From contig PUQB01000174.1 in assembly GCA_003024785.1 (NCBI GenBank), forward strand, positions 245,985 through 309,984: DNA of 64,000 nucleotides, given 5' to 3'. The DNA is from Selaginella tamariscina (taxonomy: Eukaryota; Streptophyta; Lycopodiopsida; Selaginellales; Selaginellaceae). Position numbers and translations under genes: made by a program. This document shows, piece after piece, positions 49,598 through 61,500 of this stretch (within the stretch, counting starts at the first letter, position 1; each line of letters starts with the position of its first letter). The notes under the pieces were generated by a model. That model saw only the letters and a list, made by a program, of their open reading frames with translations, was not told where the DNA came from and searched no databases.

Positions 49598-49830
49598 TAA
49601 CACTTACGTGTTAAGATTGGCTTGTTCAGTATTATATTAACATGTAACACTTATGTTATGTGTTAAAATTGGCTTATTTAGTATTAATATCAAAATGTAA
49701 CACTTACTAATTAAAGTTGACATGTTTGGTATTATATAAAGATGTAACACTTACTAGTTAAAGTTGACATGTTGGTATTTATATAAAGATGTAACACTTA
49801 CGTGTTAAAATTGGCTTGTTATTTTAGAAA
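49598..49830. repeat. five-copy tandem repeat, period about 46-53 bp
   Basis: Units start taacacttac or gtaacactta at 49598, 49645, 49697, 49744 and 49791, each followed by a gttaaaattggcttgtt-like or gttaaagttgacatgtt-like block. It lies 260 bp upstream of the transporter start. Confidence 0.85.
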
Positions 49831-49943
49831 CGTGCTGTTGATAATTTTAACGAGTGATCGAATGGACTGTTATTGAAAAAATTCTTGTTGGTCCAATTTG
49901 CAAAATTTAATATGAACCAAGGATCATAAGAAGGATTTCAACA

Positions 49944-50046
49944 ACGTGCATATGTACTTTGGTTGACTTTTCAGTGCATGCATACGTACTTTGGTTGACT
50001 TCAGTGCATGCGTACGTACTTAGTGCATGCATACTTCGGTTTACTT
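49944..50046 (+). promoter_or_regulatory. repeated RY and W-box motifs upstream of transporter gene
   Basis: A roughly 28-bp unit, cagtgcatgcatacgtactt plus tggttgactt, is present about four times in partial form (from 49944, 49972, 50002 and 50022). It combines the RY core CATGCA, target of ABI3/FUS3/LEC2-type B3 factors, with TTGACT, a WRKY W-box. It ends about 40 bp before the presumed ATG at 50087, so it may lie in the proximal promoter or 5' leader. Confidence 0.5.
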
Positions 50047-50086
50047 GTTTAATAATTTAAAAGTAGGTTCTTTCAATCTGAAGACA

Positions 50087-51658
50087 ATGGCGATCACAAG
50101 ATGGATGGCTACACTGGCCAGCTTCTACGTGATGATCGTTCTTGTGGCTCTCTCAACACGTTCAGTCTTTTCTCGCAGCATATAAGGGATGACCAAGAAT
50201 CCATCAACACAATCAGTTTTTTCAAGGAGATGGGCACCTCATTTGGCATACTCTCGGCCTCCTCTACAACATCTCAGGTTCATGGCTCGTGCTTCTCATA
50301 AGCTCCTTGCTCAATTTCATTGGCTACTTCGTCATATGGCTTTGCTTGACGAGCAGAATTCCACATCCCGAAGTATGGCAAGTTTGCTTCTACATTTGCC
50401 TCGTTGGAGCCTCTGCTGCATTTACCATCACGTCCGTGCTCGCACCTGTGCGAACAACTTCACCAAGAATCAAGGAATGATCTTGAGCCTCTTGGATAGC
50501 ACAAACGGCTTGGCAGTGGCCATTTTTACACTTATGTTCCAAGCTTTCTTCTCCAGAACAAGTGCCAATGCCAGTTCCTTTGTTCTCCTTCTCGGCTGGT
50601 TCCCCTCGGCCGTGATTCTTGCACTCTTGGGACTGGTGAGGCAACTTCCCAATAACGGGGCACATTCCAATGACCTCAAGAACATGTACTTGTTCCTCTT
50701 CTTCACAGTGTTGTTAGCTCTCTACCTCATGCTTGTTATCTTGCTCCAACATGGCCTCACCTTGGCACCAGGCCTCATCAAGGGTCTGTTTGGAGGGATG
50801 CTCCTGATTCATTTGCTCCCAATCCAGTCATCTTAACCTCAGAATCCAGAGCATCCAGAAGAGATGTAGAGGAGGAATTTGAAACGACAAGTAACCTCCA
50901 GAGTTTAAATGTGGAGGGAGCTGACATAGAACAAGTGGATACCATCTCCATCAGCAAGGAGCCTGGATATGGGGGATTTCAACATAATCCAGGCAGTTAA
51001 GAGCTTGGATTTATGGCTAATTATCATTGCAACTACATGTGGAGTTGGGGCAGCCTTGACAGTGAACAACAACTTGGGGCAAATTGGTCTCTCTCTTGGC
51101 TACTCCCAAGTCCACACCAATACGTTTGTTGCATTGCTCAACATCTGGGACTTTTTTGGCGGAGTTGCAACCGGCTTCTTGTCTGATATTCTTCTTCAAA
51201 GATGGGGAGTTCCGAGGCCGGCATTCTTTGCACTGGCGCTGGCGATTCTTGGACTTGGAAATCTTGTGATTGCCCTTGCCATTCCTGGTGCACTGTTTAT
51301 GGGATCCATTCTGGTGGGTATTCGCTTGGAGCTCAGTGGGCAGTTCTGTTTACCATCATTGCGGAGATATTCGGCCTCAAGAACTACGCAACATTGCAGA
51401 ACATTCCAACCATTGCGAAGGGCGTTGGGATCTACTTCCTATCGGTGAAGCTGGCGGGCTTGTTGTACGACACGAGGCCAAGAGGGAGTCGAGCGGCAGC
51501 GGGCATTTTGGTGCCAAGACGTGCTTTGGGTCTCACTGTTACCGCAACACCTTCTTCGTCATGAGTGGTGCTTGCGTTCTCGGGTGCCTTTCGAGCTCAC
51601 TCTTGACCGTGCGGACCAGAAAATTTATAAGAATGTGGTGAGGCAACAGTCCTTTTAA
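50087..51658 (+). CDS. nodulin-like / NFD4-type MFS transporter, intronless; frame interrupted
   Basis: The start ATG at 50087 gives MAITRWMATLASFYVMIVL, the usual first membrane segment with RW near the N-terminus. Across three frames follow the nodulin-like domain (KEMGTSFGILSA; SWLVLLISSLLNFIGYFVIW; TKNQGMILSLLDSTNGLAVA; NMYLFLFFTVLLALYLMLVI), a hydrophilic loop near 50840-50970, then the MFS half (SLDLWLIIIATTCGVGAALT, VNNNLGQIGLSLGY, IWDFFGGVATGFLSDILLQR, GAQWAVLFTIIAEIFGLKNY, LAGLLYD) and a basic tail (TRKF). About 524 codons end to end, a little short of the usual 540-600. Some six frame changes separate otherwise well-kept blocks. Members are plasma-membrane or organelle transporters of mostly unknown substrate. 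The true stop is probably at 51656-51658. Confidence 0.75.
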
Positions 51659-52309
51659 CATCCATGCCGCCTAAACAAGGCCATATTTCTCGCTCATAAT
51701 CATTGCAGGATATGCCTCAACGGGGCATTCGGATGAATTCAGACGGCCTTTTGTAAGATTCTAACCTTTCAAATCCAATTTAAACATTTGAATTGCTTAT
51801 GTAAGAATCTATGCACGATTTGAAATAAATGTTAGTAGAAAATAAAAAAGATGTGTTTTTATACCACCGAAAGCAAATCGTTATCTAGTCCACCGCTACA
51901 ACGGGCCACCATGGTGCTGCTGGAACTAACCACAATAATTAAGCTCCCTGCACTTCATTTGCCCTTTCTAAGTTATTCAGATTTCTAATGAATATTCTTT
52001 ATTTGTTTATGCAAATATTAATAGTGAATTACTCTTGTTATGTCATTAATATTTTAAGATTTTTTATCAAAAAATTTATTTATTTATTTAGTTAACAAAC
52101 CATTATATAAAATTGTATATTACTGGTGTTGTATGAATGATTATCAATGTGACTCGGTTTGATGTCATAAGAAAATTTAAACAACTATTTTGTAATAAAT
52201 ATTTAATCAATAATATTAAATATATATATTTAAATTATAAATGAACATGCTTATTTATATCATAGATATATAGGTATAATACAGTGAATTAACTTTCTAT
52301 TTGTATTTG

Positions 52310-52560
52310 TCTTCTTAATTATCATTTTGACCTTGATATATTAAATTTTATTCACGTAATGACTAGTCAATGTTTACCTCCTAATCCCTTGTTATGTTAA
52401 TTAGTAATTAATAATTATTTTAATTAAATACCTTCTTTATATTTTTCATTTTCCAATTGACCCTCTATCTTATTACTTTGAAGCATAAGTTTAAATTTAC
52501 TTTTTATTATTTATGTACATAATTTGCCATTCTTATGTAATGTATTTTATATTCCACAGT
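52310..52560. repeat. dispersed AT-rich repeat, copy B
   Basis: Diverged partner of 43480-43900; shares cccttgttatgttaatta, attaaataccttct and gcataagttta in order. Confidence 0.6.
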
Positions 52561-54302
52561 AACTTTACTTTCCATATATAAGAAAGACTAAGAAGAAGAG
52601 AAGCACACATAAAACATATTTATCTTTCTGGTTTTTTTTTTTTTTTTTCTTTTTGAGTTATTTTATATGATAGGATTGTGTTTGGGTGTATTCTTAATAA
52701 AAAAAATAAAAAATAAAATAGTTAAAAAGAAAATCTTGTGTATTTGAGTTTTTTATGTTTTTCTTCTTTTAAAATTGGCTATGAATTGTTGTTTAAACTA
52801 TTTAAGATCTAGATGTGATAGTTTTTCACTCTTCTTCTATGGTTTATATTATTTGCTTTATGCTATTTAGTTATAACTGACTTTATTATTCATCCATTTA
52901 ACATTCTTATAAACGATGTATAATGTAATCCCTTACTCGGCACTAAGTCTAGTTAGTGATACCTATAGTCACATGTAATAAATCGTGTATAAATATAAAG
53001 GTAGTTTTATATTTGTTTTCTGTATAAGTTACTATTATTATACAATTTCTTGTGCTTCTGTGCATTATGTTAAAACACTACTTCTCTCTCTATATGTATG
53101 TATGTATCATACAACACAGGAACGGCTTCATAGTTTTCAAGAAAATATATTTCACCTTTAATTTAAAGTCATAAGCATTAATTCTTTCTCAAATAATTTT
53201 ACAAGTGTTTTTTATATATACAGAGTGCTTCTCTTCTATATACATAAGCACATCAAGAGGAGAAGCACACACATACACACACATACATAAGCTATAAATG
53301 TAACTTGATGTATTCCTTGTTTGAGCGTGGGGACACATTTCTTAATGTTAATATATAATAGATATGCCTTTTCAATTGATTCAGATCGGTTACATATAAA
53401 ACTAAATACAATATATTCTTATTTCATAGCAATTTTTACATAATACATAATCTTAAAAAATATTTTCTTTATATTTAAATCATAGATATGTAATTTAAAT
53501 ATTATTTTATATATATTAACATATTATAAATTAAATTTATTAAAATCATATTGCTCATTTTGAAAATAAAATTTGGAGATTTCATCTTTAAACACTACTG
53601 AATTAAACATTAAAATTATTAAATTTATAAATTTACAATTCTACTTAAGATTAATGTGTCACGAATTTGTTATTATTGATTTTATCTGTTAAACTCTTTT
53701 ATTACTTTTATTTTAGCTCTAATTTCTTTATGTTAATTAATATTCCTTGTGTTATTTATTAGCCACTAAGGCAGAAGAATATAAAGTATACAGATTTTTT
53801 AAATATATAAATATTTATTAAATTTTATAAAAAAATTTATCTTAAATATGTAGAAAGTAATTCAAAACTCCATTTAAGATATTAATGGAATTTAATATTT
53901 TAATTATTATTAAGTATAAGGTTTTTTTTATCAGATAAACTTTAAATACATTAGGGTTTTAATATACTTGCAAGGTTGTAATACAATTTAAAAAACCTAG
54001 ATTTAAGATGACTTATGCTTTAATAATTCAGATGTAGCTAGTGATTAAACTTACATAACATCATTGCTGTTTGAATCAGTACGCAAGCCAATGCTGAGAC
54101 AATCTTAAACACTTTTGAACATAAGGACTTTGACAAACATTCTTTACATAATGCACCATATGTCCCCCCCCCCCTCTCTCTCGTAGTTTATATACTGCTA
54201 TTGTAATGGGTAATTACTGGAGAGTTTGCGTGAGAGTTTACGGGTTTATATTATTGGTAAGAGTAGTTTCATGTAATATGACTGAATAATGCATTTGAGA
54301 GC

Positions 54303-54392
54303 ATGGCTATGGAGCCTGAGCTCAAAGAGAAGCTGAAAAGTGACCTCGCCAACATGAACTCTGAGGCGTTCTCCAGGCAAGACTACATATAG
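54303..54392 (+). CDS. possible small exon or mini-ORF of 29 codons
   Basis: Reads MAMEPELKEKLKSDLANMNS and then EAFSRQDYI before a stop. Its codon-like composition contrasts with the AT-rich flanks, and a GT (gtatcacc) follows directly after the stop, as at an exon end. An acidic/basic amphipathic helix is plausible. I cannot assign a family and found no continuation. Confidence 0.2.
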   Translation: MAMEPELKEKLKSDLANMNSEAFSRQDYI

Positions 54393-56346
54393 GTATCACC
54401 TACACACGCGCACACAAAGATCACCAGTAAGACGATGGCTTATATAAAACAAATATCAGATAGCTATCCATGGAAGCTAAGATTAATACAACATAGATAC
54501 ATACATTTATCATGCATATATTGTAGAAATAGAACTTAAATTACACACAAATACAGGCGAGCTGGCAAGGCACGGAAGAGGGATACTTGCTGTATGGACC
54601 CCAGGTACGCTGACCAAGGTTGAGAGCAACGGGCAACTGAAGAGCTTTTAATGTAGTCACTGAGCTTAAGAATCGAGGTCAGATCGCTAAAGAAACCAAA
54701 ACTAAAAAGAATGTGCAAACGAGAGGATTATAATATTTATTACCTAGAGCACTTCGACCCTGCATTACCACGGCCCGGAAGGATGGGTGTGAATTATTAC
54801 ATACATAGGAGTATATTACATATGCAGATTATTATGATGTTGAAGGGGCAGAGATATGAATTGGTCATTTAAAAGTTCATTCAGGCTTGTCATAAATTAA
54901 ATATATAGATTGTTATAATGTGAGAATCAATTAAATTAATTATATATGTCATTTGATTAAATAATACATAAGGCTTTTTTATAACACTAATTGACTTTTT
55001 ATTTTATCTTTTTAATTAAGACAAAAGAATAATACTTTGCATAAGGTTATACTCTTATTAAAATATTATGACTGTAATGAAAACTTAATTATGTGTATAA
55101 GAGATTTTATTTCAAACTCTCACTAACAAAGAGGTAGAATCCAATCGAATTTTATTTATAAATAAGAAAAGAAAATATAAAATAAATAATTAATTAATGA
55201 AATCAATATAAATTAATGAAAAGTTAATTAATGAAATCAATATATAGTTTATGTTAAACAAAAACACCTTTTCTTATATATTTAAAATATTCTTGATATA
55301 ATCCACTTTTAAAACTTTATCATATCTTTAATACATATATATTTTTGTGTTTAGATTGTGTTGTATTTAATATTATAGACACACAATTAATGTATATTTT
55401 TAATCTTTATTAACTTAAAGTAATGTTATATCTTTTTCTTTCTTAAACATGTATTAATTAACTCTTTTCTTTAAAATATATATTTAGACGGTGATGAAAA
55501 ATAAACATCGATGTAACATTTTGTTTTATAAGGTAGTAAATATGATTTAACTATTTACATATAATGTATTACTTAATTAAGTTTTTTCATAAATTATATT
55601 TCATTACAACAATTTATATGTATTTGAATTGTGATAAGGTTAACTTTAACTTTTTTTCTTTTTTTTAATCATAATTTGAAAATGATGATCAAGTGAATCC
55701 AGAAGGATTAGTTTATTATAATGGCCTTATTGATTATATAAATAAAATACTTTTTTAAAGTAATATGTTAAAGTTAACCTTATGGTATCTTTAACACACA
55801 AGTTGTTATACTAAACTAACATTTATGAAATTTTTTAATTAAATAAGACATTATATGTAAATACAAATTGAAAGTTAATTCATATTTATCATCTTATAAA
55901 GTTTTTTTTTTCATCGTGCATCTACACATAAATTTTATGAGTCTTTTCAAAAGAAAAGTTAATTATATATATTAAAGAAAAGTAAAAATGTAATATCAAT
56001 ATGAGGAGGTTCCTTGGAGTTTTTTCAACAAGGCTTATCCCTAAGGATCGCCTTGTAATTACATAATAAATACATTCTTTAATCTACGAACTAACGTGTA
56101 CATGCAAATCTTTGGCAAAGAGGCTTGTCACTTTTCTATGTTAATAGTTACTTAATGTATTCAGGCTCTTCTCTATGTACTTGTGTGTGTTTTGATGTAA
56201 ACATGACACCCACATAATATGCGTGTGTGCACATTTTATGGTTTAGATGCTTTCTATAGGTTTGAGGAAGGGGCTGCTCAATTTCGAGATAGGAATAATG
56301 ATGTAGAAGAGGTTGTAAAGCATTAATGTTATCTAATATTAAAATG

Positions 56347-56515
56347 AATTATGGGATTGAGGAAGCACACAGAAGAATGTCAGTAGTAAGTTCAAGCATA
56401 TATAGATAGGAAAGACAGCAGGCCTTTATGAACGAAAGCTATGAACTTTATAAAGGTGGAAGTGATTCAAAACAGGTAAGGTGTGTGTGTGTGAAATTGA
56501 AGGTGTGTTTATAGA
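56347..56515. repeat. dispersed repeat, copy B
   Basis: Shares tatgggattgaggaagcaca, atagataggaaagacagca and ggtaaggtgtgtgtgtg with 40510-40765, in the same order but with a shorter middle. Confidence 0.75.
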
Positions 56516-58060
56516 TTCTGCCATACTTGAGAGATAGTCATGCCATCCCTGTACATGTATGAAGTTGAGGTGTGTACGCAGTAAAGGTACCGTTAAAGGT
56601 TAACACGTGTTTAATGCATGCATAAGAAGTTGGAAACAGCTAAGTCTTCCTCTCTTTAGTAGAAGTTTAATTAGTGCATTCCTCCCAGTGTCGTGATTTA
56701 CAATGGCCTTTAGCAACGAAAGACTATAAATATAGTCTCTCGAGCTGTATTGTTAATTAAAATGTATATATATAAAATTAATGATATATGTGTTTCTGTT
56801 AATTATTATTACTTAGTTCCATAAGGCTTTCAATCGAAATTAAAGAGAACTATAATAGTTATGGAAATTGAGGAATTCAAACATGACTTGAGAATTATTA
56901 ATTTGTGAATTCCTCAGTCTTCATATTTGATTCAAACCTGCATGTTTGTGTAGTATTGAATGTAATTGAACAAGAATGTTAATTGTAAACAAAATGCATA
57001 CATCTTAAACTTCGTAGAATCGGTAGGTTTGTGCCTCACGGGGAAATGTTCTTGAAAGACCAAATTTAAACTTCTTTTCCTTGGTTGGTATTGCTTGTAA
57101 AGTAGGTATCATATACTAAATAACAATATTGTATAATTACAATTATTGTTATTTTAAATTGGTTTTATTATATAAAATTGGGAGACACTTGGAGAATGGG
57201 GCCCCTGTTAGGACATGTATAAGAAAGTTAGGAGAAATTAATATTTTCTTAAATTCAAAGGTTTCCCAAGGGTTTCTTAGGTTAATTTTTTAAAAATTTT
57301 CAATTAACAATGTATTAAAACTCATCCACATATGCATTTAAATAAGAAAATATATTAATTCAAAAATGCATTAACCCTAAAGAAATTTACATTTTCATTC
57401 GTAAAGAATTCACATTTAATTTTTATTTTCCTTCTTATGTAATAACAATAATACATGTTAAATTCCTCTTAAAAAGTATTAGAATTAAGGGGGTCCCATT
57501 GTGCAAACTAACCAAAATTGGTAGTTCTAGAGCTTGAAGAAGCCATGTATTTGATGACTCTAACTCAATTTAAACAGGTAGAATTTGTGCATTTGTTTTG
57601 AAAAGTATCTAATGTAATTAGCATTAAGAATGATAATTAAAATTTATGCAAAACAGTAAATGCTTCAAATTATATTCTTGCAACTGCTCCAAATGAACAA
57701 TGGGCTAGTAGATGTCATATACAATATCCATGAGTTTCAACTTTAAAATGTGTCATAATAGTATTCATAATTTTATTTCCTATCAAATAAGAAAGTCAAT
57801 ATTCCTTTTTGTACATCTTTAAGAATAATTATCATATGCATCAACACCAATAGCACTTAATAAGTAGCAAAGATACTTGCTTTTTTAAGTGAGTTCCATC
57901 CAATCTTATCAAATGTCTAACTCTAAAGATTGAAGCGGCATAAAACAAACAAATGGCTAAACCATTGTTATTTATTTCTTCCAAACAAATCATAGTACCA
58001 AGAGTGCTCTCAATAATCTTATCATAATTGGCATAAGCATCTGCATAATCCCCAGTGTGA

Positions 58061-58590
58061 TGTGTTTAGGTGTAACTAAAGGTTTTTCTCTTAAAACTTT
58101 CTATGAAACTATCTACTATCCAAGATGAAGATGTATGCTTATTTTTCAAATGCTATGCACTAGTACATAAATGTTCTTCTTTTAGAGTCTTAATAGAGCA
58201 AATTGGCCCTTCATTAACAATTGAGGCATGCAAGCTCCATAAGCACCCTTGTACCTTACAAATGCAACCACTTTTAGTTCAAAATGACCATAACAATTTG
58301 CCTAATTGCTTTTCTCAAATCTTCCATAGACTGAAATTTACTTCCCACGGCAAGCGCCATTAACACAATTCCCCAAATATACCCTAATTAAAAAGTGTCA
58401 TGTGTTTAGGTGTAACTAAAGGTTCTTCTCTTAAGACTTCCATAAAATTATCTGCTATCAAAGACAAAGATGCATGCTTATTTCCCAAATGCTATGCACC
58501 ACAATATGAATGCACTTCTTTTAAAGTCTTGATAGAGCCTTCATTAATAATTTGCCTAACTGCTTCTCTTAAATCTTCCATGAATTGAAA
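58061..58590. repeat. direct duplication of MuDR-type segment
   Basis: 58061-58345 and 58395-58590 share gtgtttaggtgtaactaaag, aaatgctatgcac, cttcttttaaagtctt-like blocks and cttccat. The copies are diverged by roughly 15-20 percent by eye, and the second lacks about 70 bases of the middle. Confidence 0.85.
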
Positions 58591-58598
58591 TTTGCTTC
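58591..58598. repeat. left 8-bp target-site duplication
   Basis: tttgcttc here and tctgcttc at 63364-63371 (7 of 8 match) flank the inverted repeats of the inserted transposon. Confidence 0.8.
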
Positions 58599-61500
58599 CA
58601 CATGGACTTCACTCCTAAGGTTGTGTAGAAATGACGTACGCAAAAAAAGAGGGTTTTTTTTTTCATGTTCAATATATGCGTATATGTTTTAAACAAAGGG
58701 TTGATTATGTTTTTTTAATCAAAGTATACCAAGGGTCAACCTTTTATATGTGGCAGTGTAAAAAGGTGTTGACTAACAAGGAGCAAAGAGTTATAAATCG
58801 TTATTGTTGGGTTGATATGGCCTTCAAACGGATTGGGGTAAGTTAGAGAAGAGATAGTGACAGATTTGGATGTCACTAGAAATTTCCTTTTCTTAAATGG
58901 GCTCACTAAAATAACAAGAAATCAAGAGCATTGGCATGTGGAAGGAGATTATGTTTTCATCAAATTCCTTAAAGTAAAAGAACTTAATCCCAAAAAATGC
59001 AAATTATAGAAGTGAATGAGAGTAACAATGATGTAGTGGAGGTAGTCGAAGTTGAATCGACTTAGGTATTCCTTTTCTTGCTTTTTTTATTCTTTTTATT
59101 CTTTTGTTTTTCCCATTATCTAATAGGAAATGTTAAATCCTGAGGAGTCTTGTCTACATTCCAACCTTTCTCTACCTTCATCAACTGAGAAATGAAATCA
59201 AGAATGGTAACAAATTTTAGCGATAAAGAATAAAAAAGAAAAATTGAGCTAATGTTTTATGATGGGGGTCAAAAGGCCGTCTTTAAAATTTGGTGTCATG
59301 ATTATAAAAAAGGTTTTGGTGGAGGCAATAAACGAGATGTTTGGAATAATTTTCATCGTTCATACATTACAACAACAGGACACTTGAAAAAGTTAATTGA
59401 AAGATTGAAGAATGAGAAAACAATAGTCTTAAGTGTGATGCTAGTGGCTTTAGAAGTAAAGACACTTCAAAGGAAGACAATGAAGGTGATGAGTAGGAGG
59501 TTCTTATAAAGAAGGTTCGTGGAGCACTAGTTTGTGAAAACGAATGTTCAAAGAATATGACTTGCAACTTTGACCTATACAAGGAGATAAAGTACACCAT
59601 TGAAAAGAAAGTGTACATCCAATGTTTTGCTGATTACAAACTCTTGGCTTTATTTCTTACATTGGTACTTGGAGCTTTTTTTTAAAATATTTTAAGAAAC
59701 ATAGAATGTAGCATTCTAAAAAAATACCTTAAAGCAATTGCAAGTTTTGTTAAGGACATGGATGAGAGAACAATGAGAGTAGGAAGGCCTCCAAAGCCAA
59801 CACCAATTTATTCTTCAATTAAACATTACTTTAAGAAAGGTAAGCATCTATCTTTTCATTTATAGATTTTCAATTTTTGTAAATGAAAGTAGTGAAGTTG
59901 GTAGCAGCAACTCCATTGGAGAAGCACAAGTAGGAGGGAATTTACTATAGAGTGAGTAGTTTTTCTTTTTGGTTGTTTAAGTTTTATGTTATCACAGGAG
60001 CCAAATTATTAATGAAACTTTGTTACGGATTCCACTTAGACTTAGTTCAATATGGTAGCTGGAGTGAGAACGTGAAGCAATTCTTAAATGACATTAAACC
60101 AGAAGCTAGGCGGAGATGAGAGCCTCATCTGAATGTGGCCTTTATAGACCAAGTCGGGGATGTAATTATTATTGAAGGTACCTTTCGACATAGTAACTGC
60201 CTAAGAGTTACAATAAGTAGGTTTGACAATTGAATGTGCGGAACTGTGCTAGCATTCCTTATAAGCAAGACTTTTGCAATAGAGTCTACCATGTCCATTT
60301 TGGGAAACTATCAATGGAAGAAAAGAGAGGATCCAAACATGAAAAGTCAGGATTATGCCAAGGATTCTTCACAAATGCAAAAGCTCATGTAACAGTAGCT
60401 TGTCAAGCAATTAAACTTAGAAGGTTGAAGACACACTTGTGGAGCAAGCTTGTACAATAGCACAAAAATCTATGAAGCTGTGAAACTTGCGACAAAATTT
60501 GCACGAGTCAGCAAGGATAGAAGACACTAAGCTCTTTTGAGATGTTGTTCAAGCTTTGGGAGACAACATGTTTGAGGGTCAAGAAATGTGCTTTTTTGTT
60601 GGTGAAGGACATCATAAAAATATTGGACAAACATCCTCAAGGCAGGAGATGGTTGCAGTCCACGAAAGAGACCTTCATAGCCATTGATACTCGGTGGCAA
60701 GAGAATACATGAGCTCATAACAAGAATTTTCTCAGGTCCTTCCTTGTCAACCAGCAAGTGCTTGGAGAGAAGTTCAATAAGATTCGTGACAAGTATTTGA
60801 CTAGTTAGCAACTAATATAGTAAATTGGTCAATGAACATAGAGGTCAAGTTCCAATTTATATTGTCGAGGATGAAACAAGAATAAAGTCATTAGTGTTGT
60901 GGCAACACAAGATACATACATTACTTGGCTTTTGTGGCAAAAAGGATGAGCATACATGTGAAACAAATTTTCAAGTTGTTGTTGGTGAAGGAGAGGCTAG
61001 TTATGACAACATCATACAAGTTTTTTAACATAATCTTAGAGCTCATACGCAAGAATCATGATGGTCAACCCTCTACTTCCAAACTTGTCAAAACTAGTTA
61101 TATTTGTGCAATTGACATGCAACAAGTTTGATAATTATCTAGATTTTTTTCACCAACTTAACAAGCTTTTTTAGGTTCACACATGTTGATGTTCGTCACC
61201 AATGGTCGAAGCTTTCTATATTATAGAAAAGACATCTTCGCTTTTATATTGGGTCTAATTGTTGGCCATGCCTTTGATGGTGATGGGCATCGAATAAAGG
61301 AACAATTGTAGGACTACAACAAGACAAAGGTGATGCCATTTGCCATTTCTTGGGAAGGCTGGAAAATGTCTACATCAATGACCATGGATGGGGGCGTTGA
61401 TTGTCTACATGACCAAGACTACATTCATAATGGGAAAAAACTAGTCAATGATATCGATGTTGCTTCAAGAGCACTAGTGGCTGGAAACAATTTGATCACA

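Larger units (their letters stand above)
47234..50086. other. no recognised gene; several small repeats
   Basis: Frames at 48113-48436 and 48334-48537 (plus) and 48611-48357 (minus) are moderately long, but I recognise no family. The stretch 48060-48850 is less AT-rich than its surroundings and may be a decayed gene. Confidence 0.5.
51659..57700. other. AT-rich DNA without a recognised gene
   Basis: About 6 kb of AT-rich sequence. Repeat copies at 52310-52560 and 56347-56515 match 43480-43900 and 40510-40765. The only less AT-rich, codon-like patch is at 54303-54392. Confidence 0.6.
57720..58598 (-). pseudogene. MULE (Mutator-like) transposase remnant
   Basis: On the minus strand, about 58260-58100 reads as a MuDR-type segment (QGCLWSLHASIVNEGP, IKTLKEEHLCTSA, HLKNKHTSSWIVDSFIESF), then 58050-57940 TGDYADAYANYDKIIESTLG, then 57930-57880 FRVRHLIRLDGTHLKKQ, which is the DGTHLK first catalytic block of MULE transposases. 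Stops interrupt it and the later catalytic part is not recognisable. The MuDR-type segment occurs twice (58061-58345 and 58395-58590). The second copy is cut at 58598 by the transposon that follows, and its continuation (ccgtggcaagtgccattag) resumes at 63372. Confidence 0.7.
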
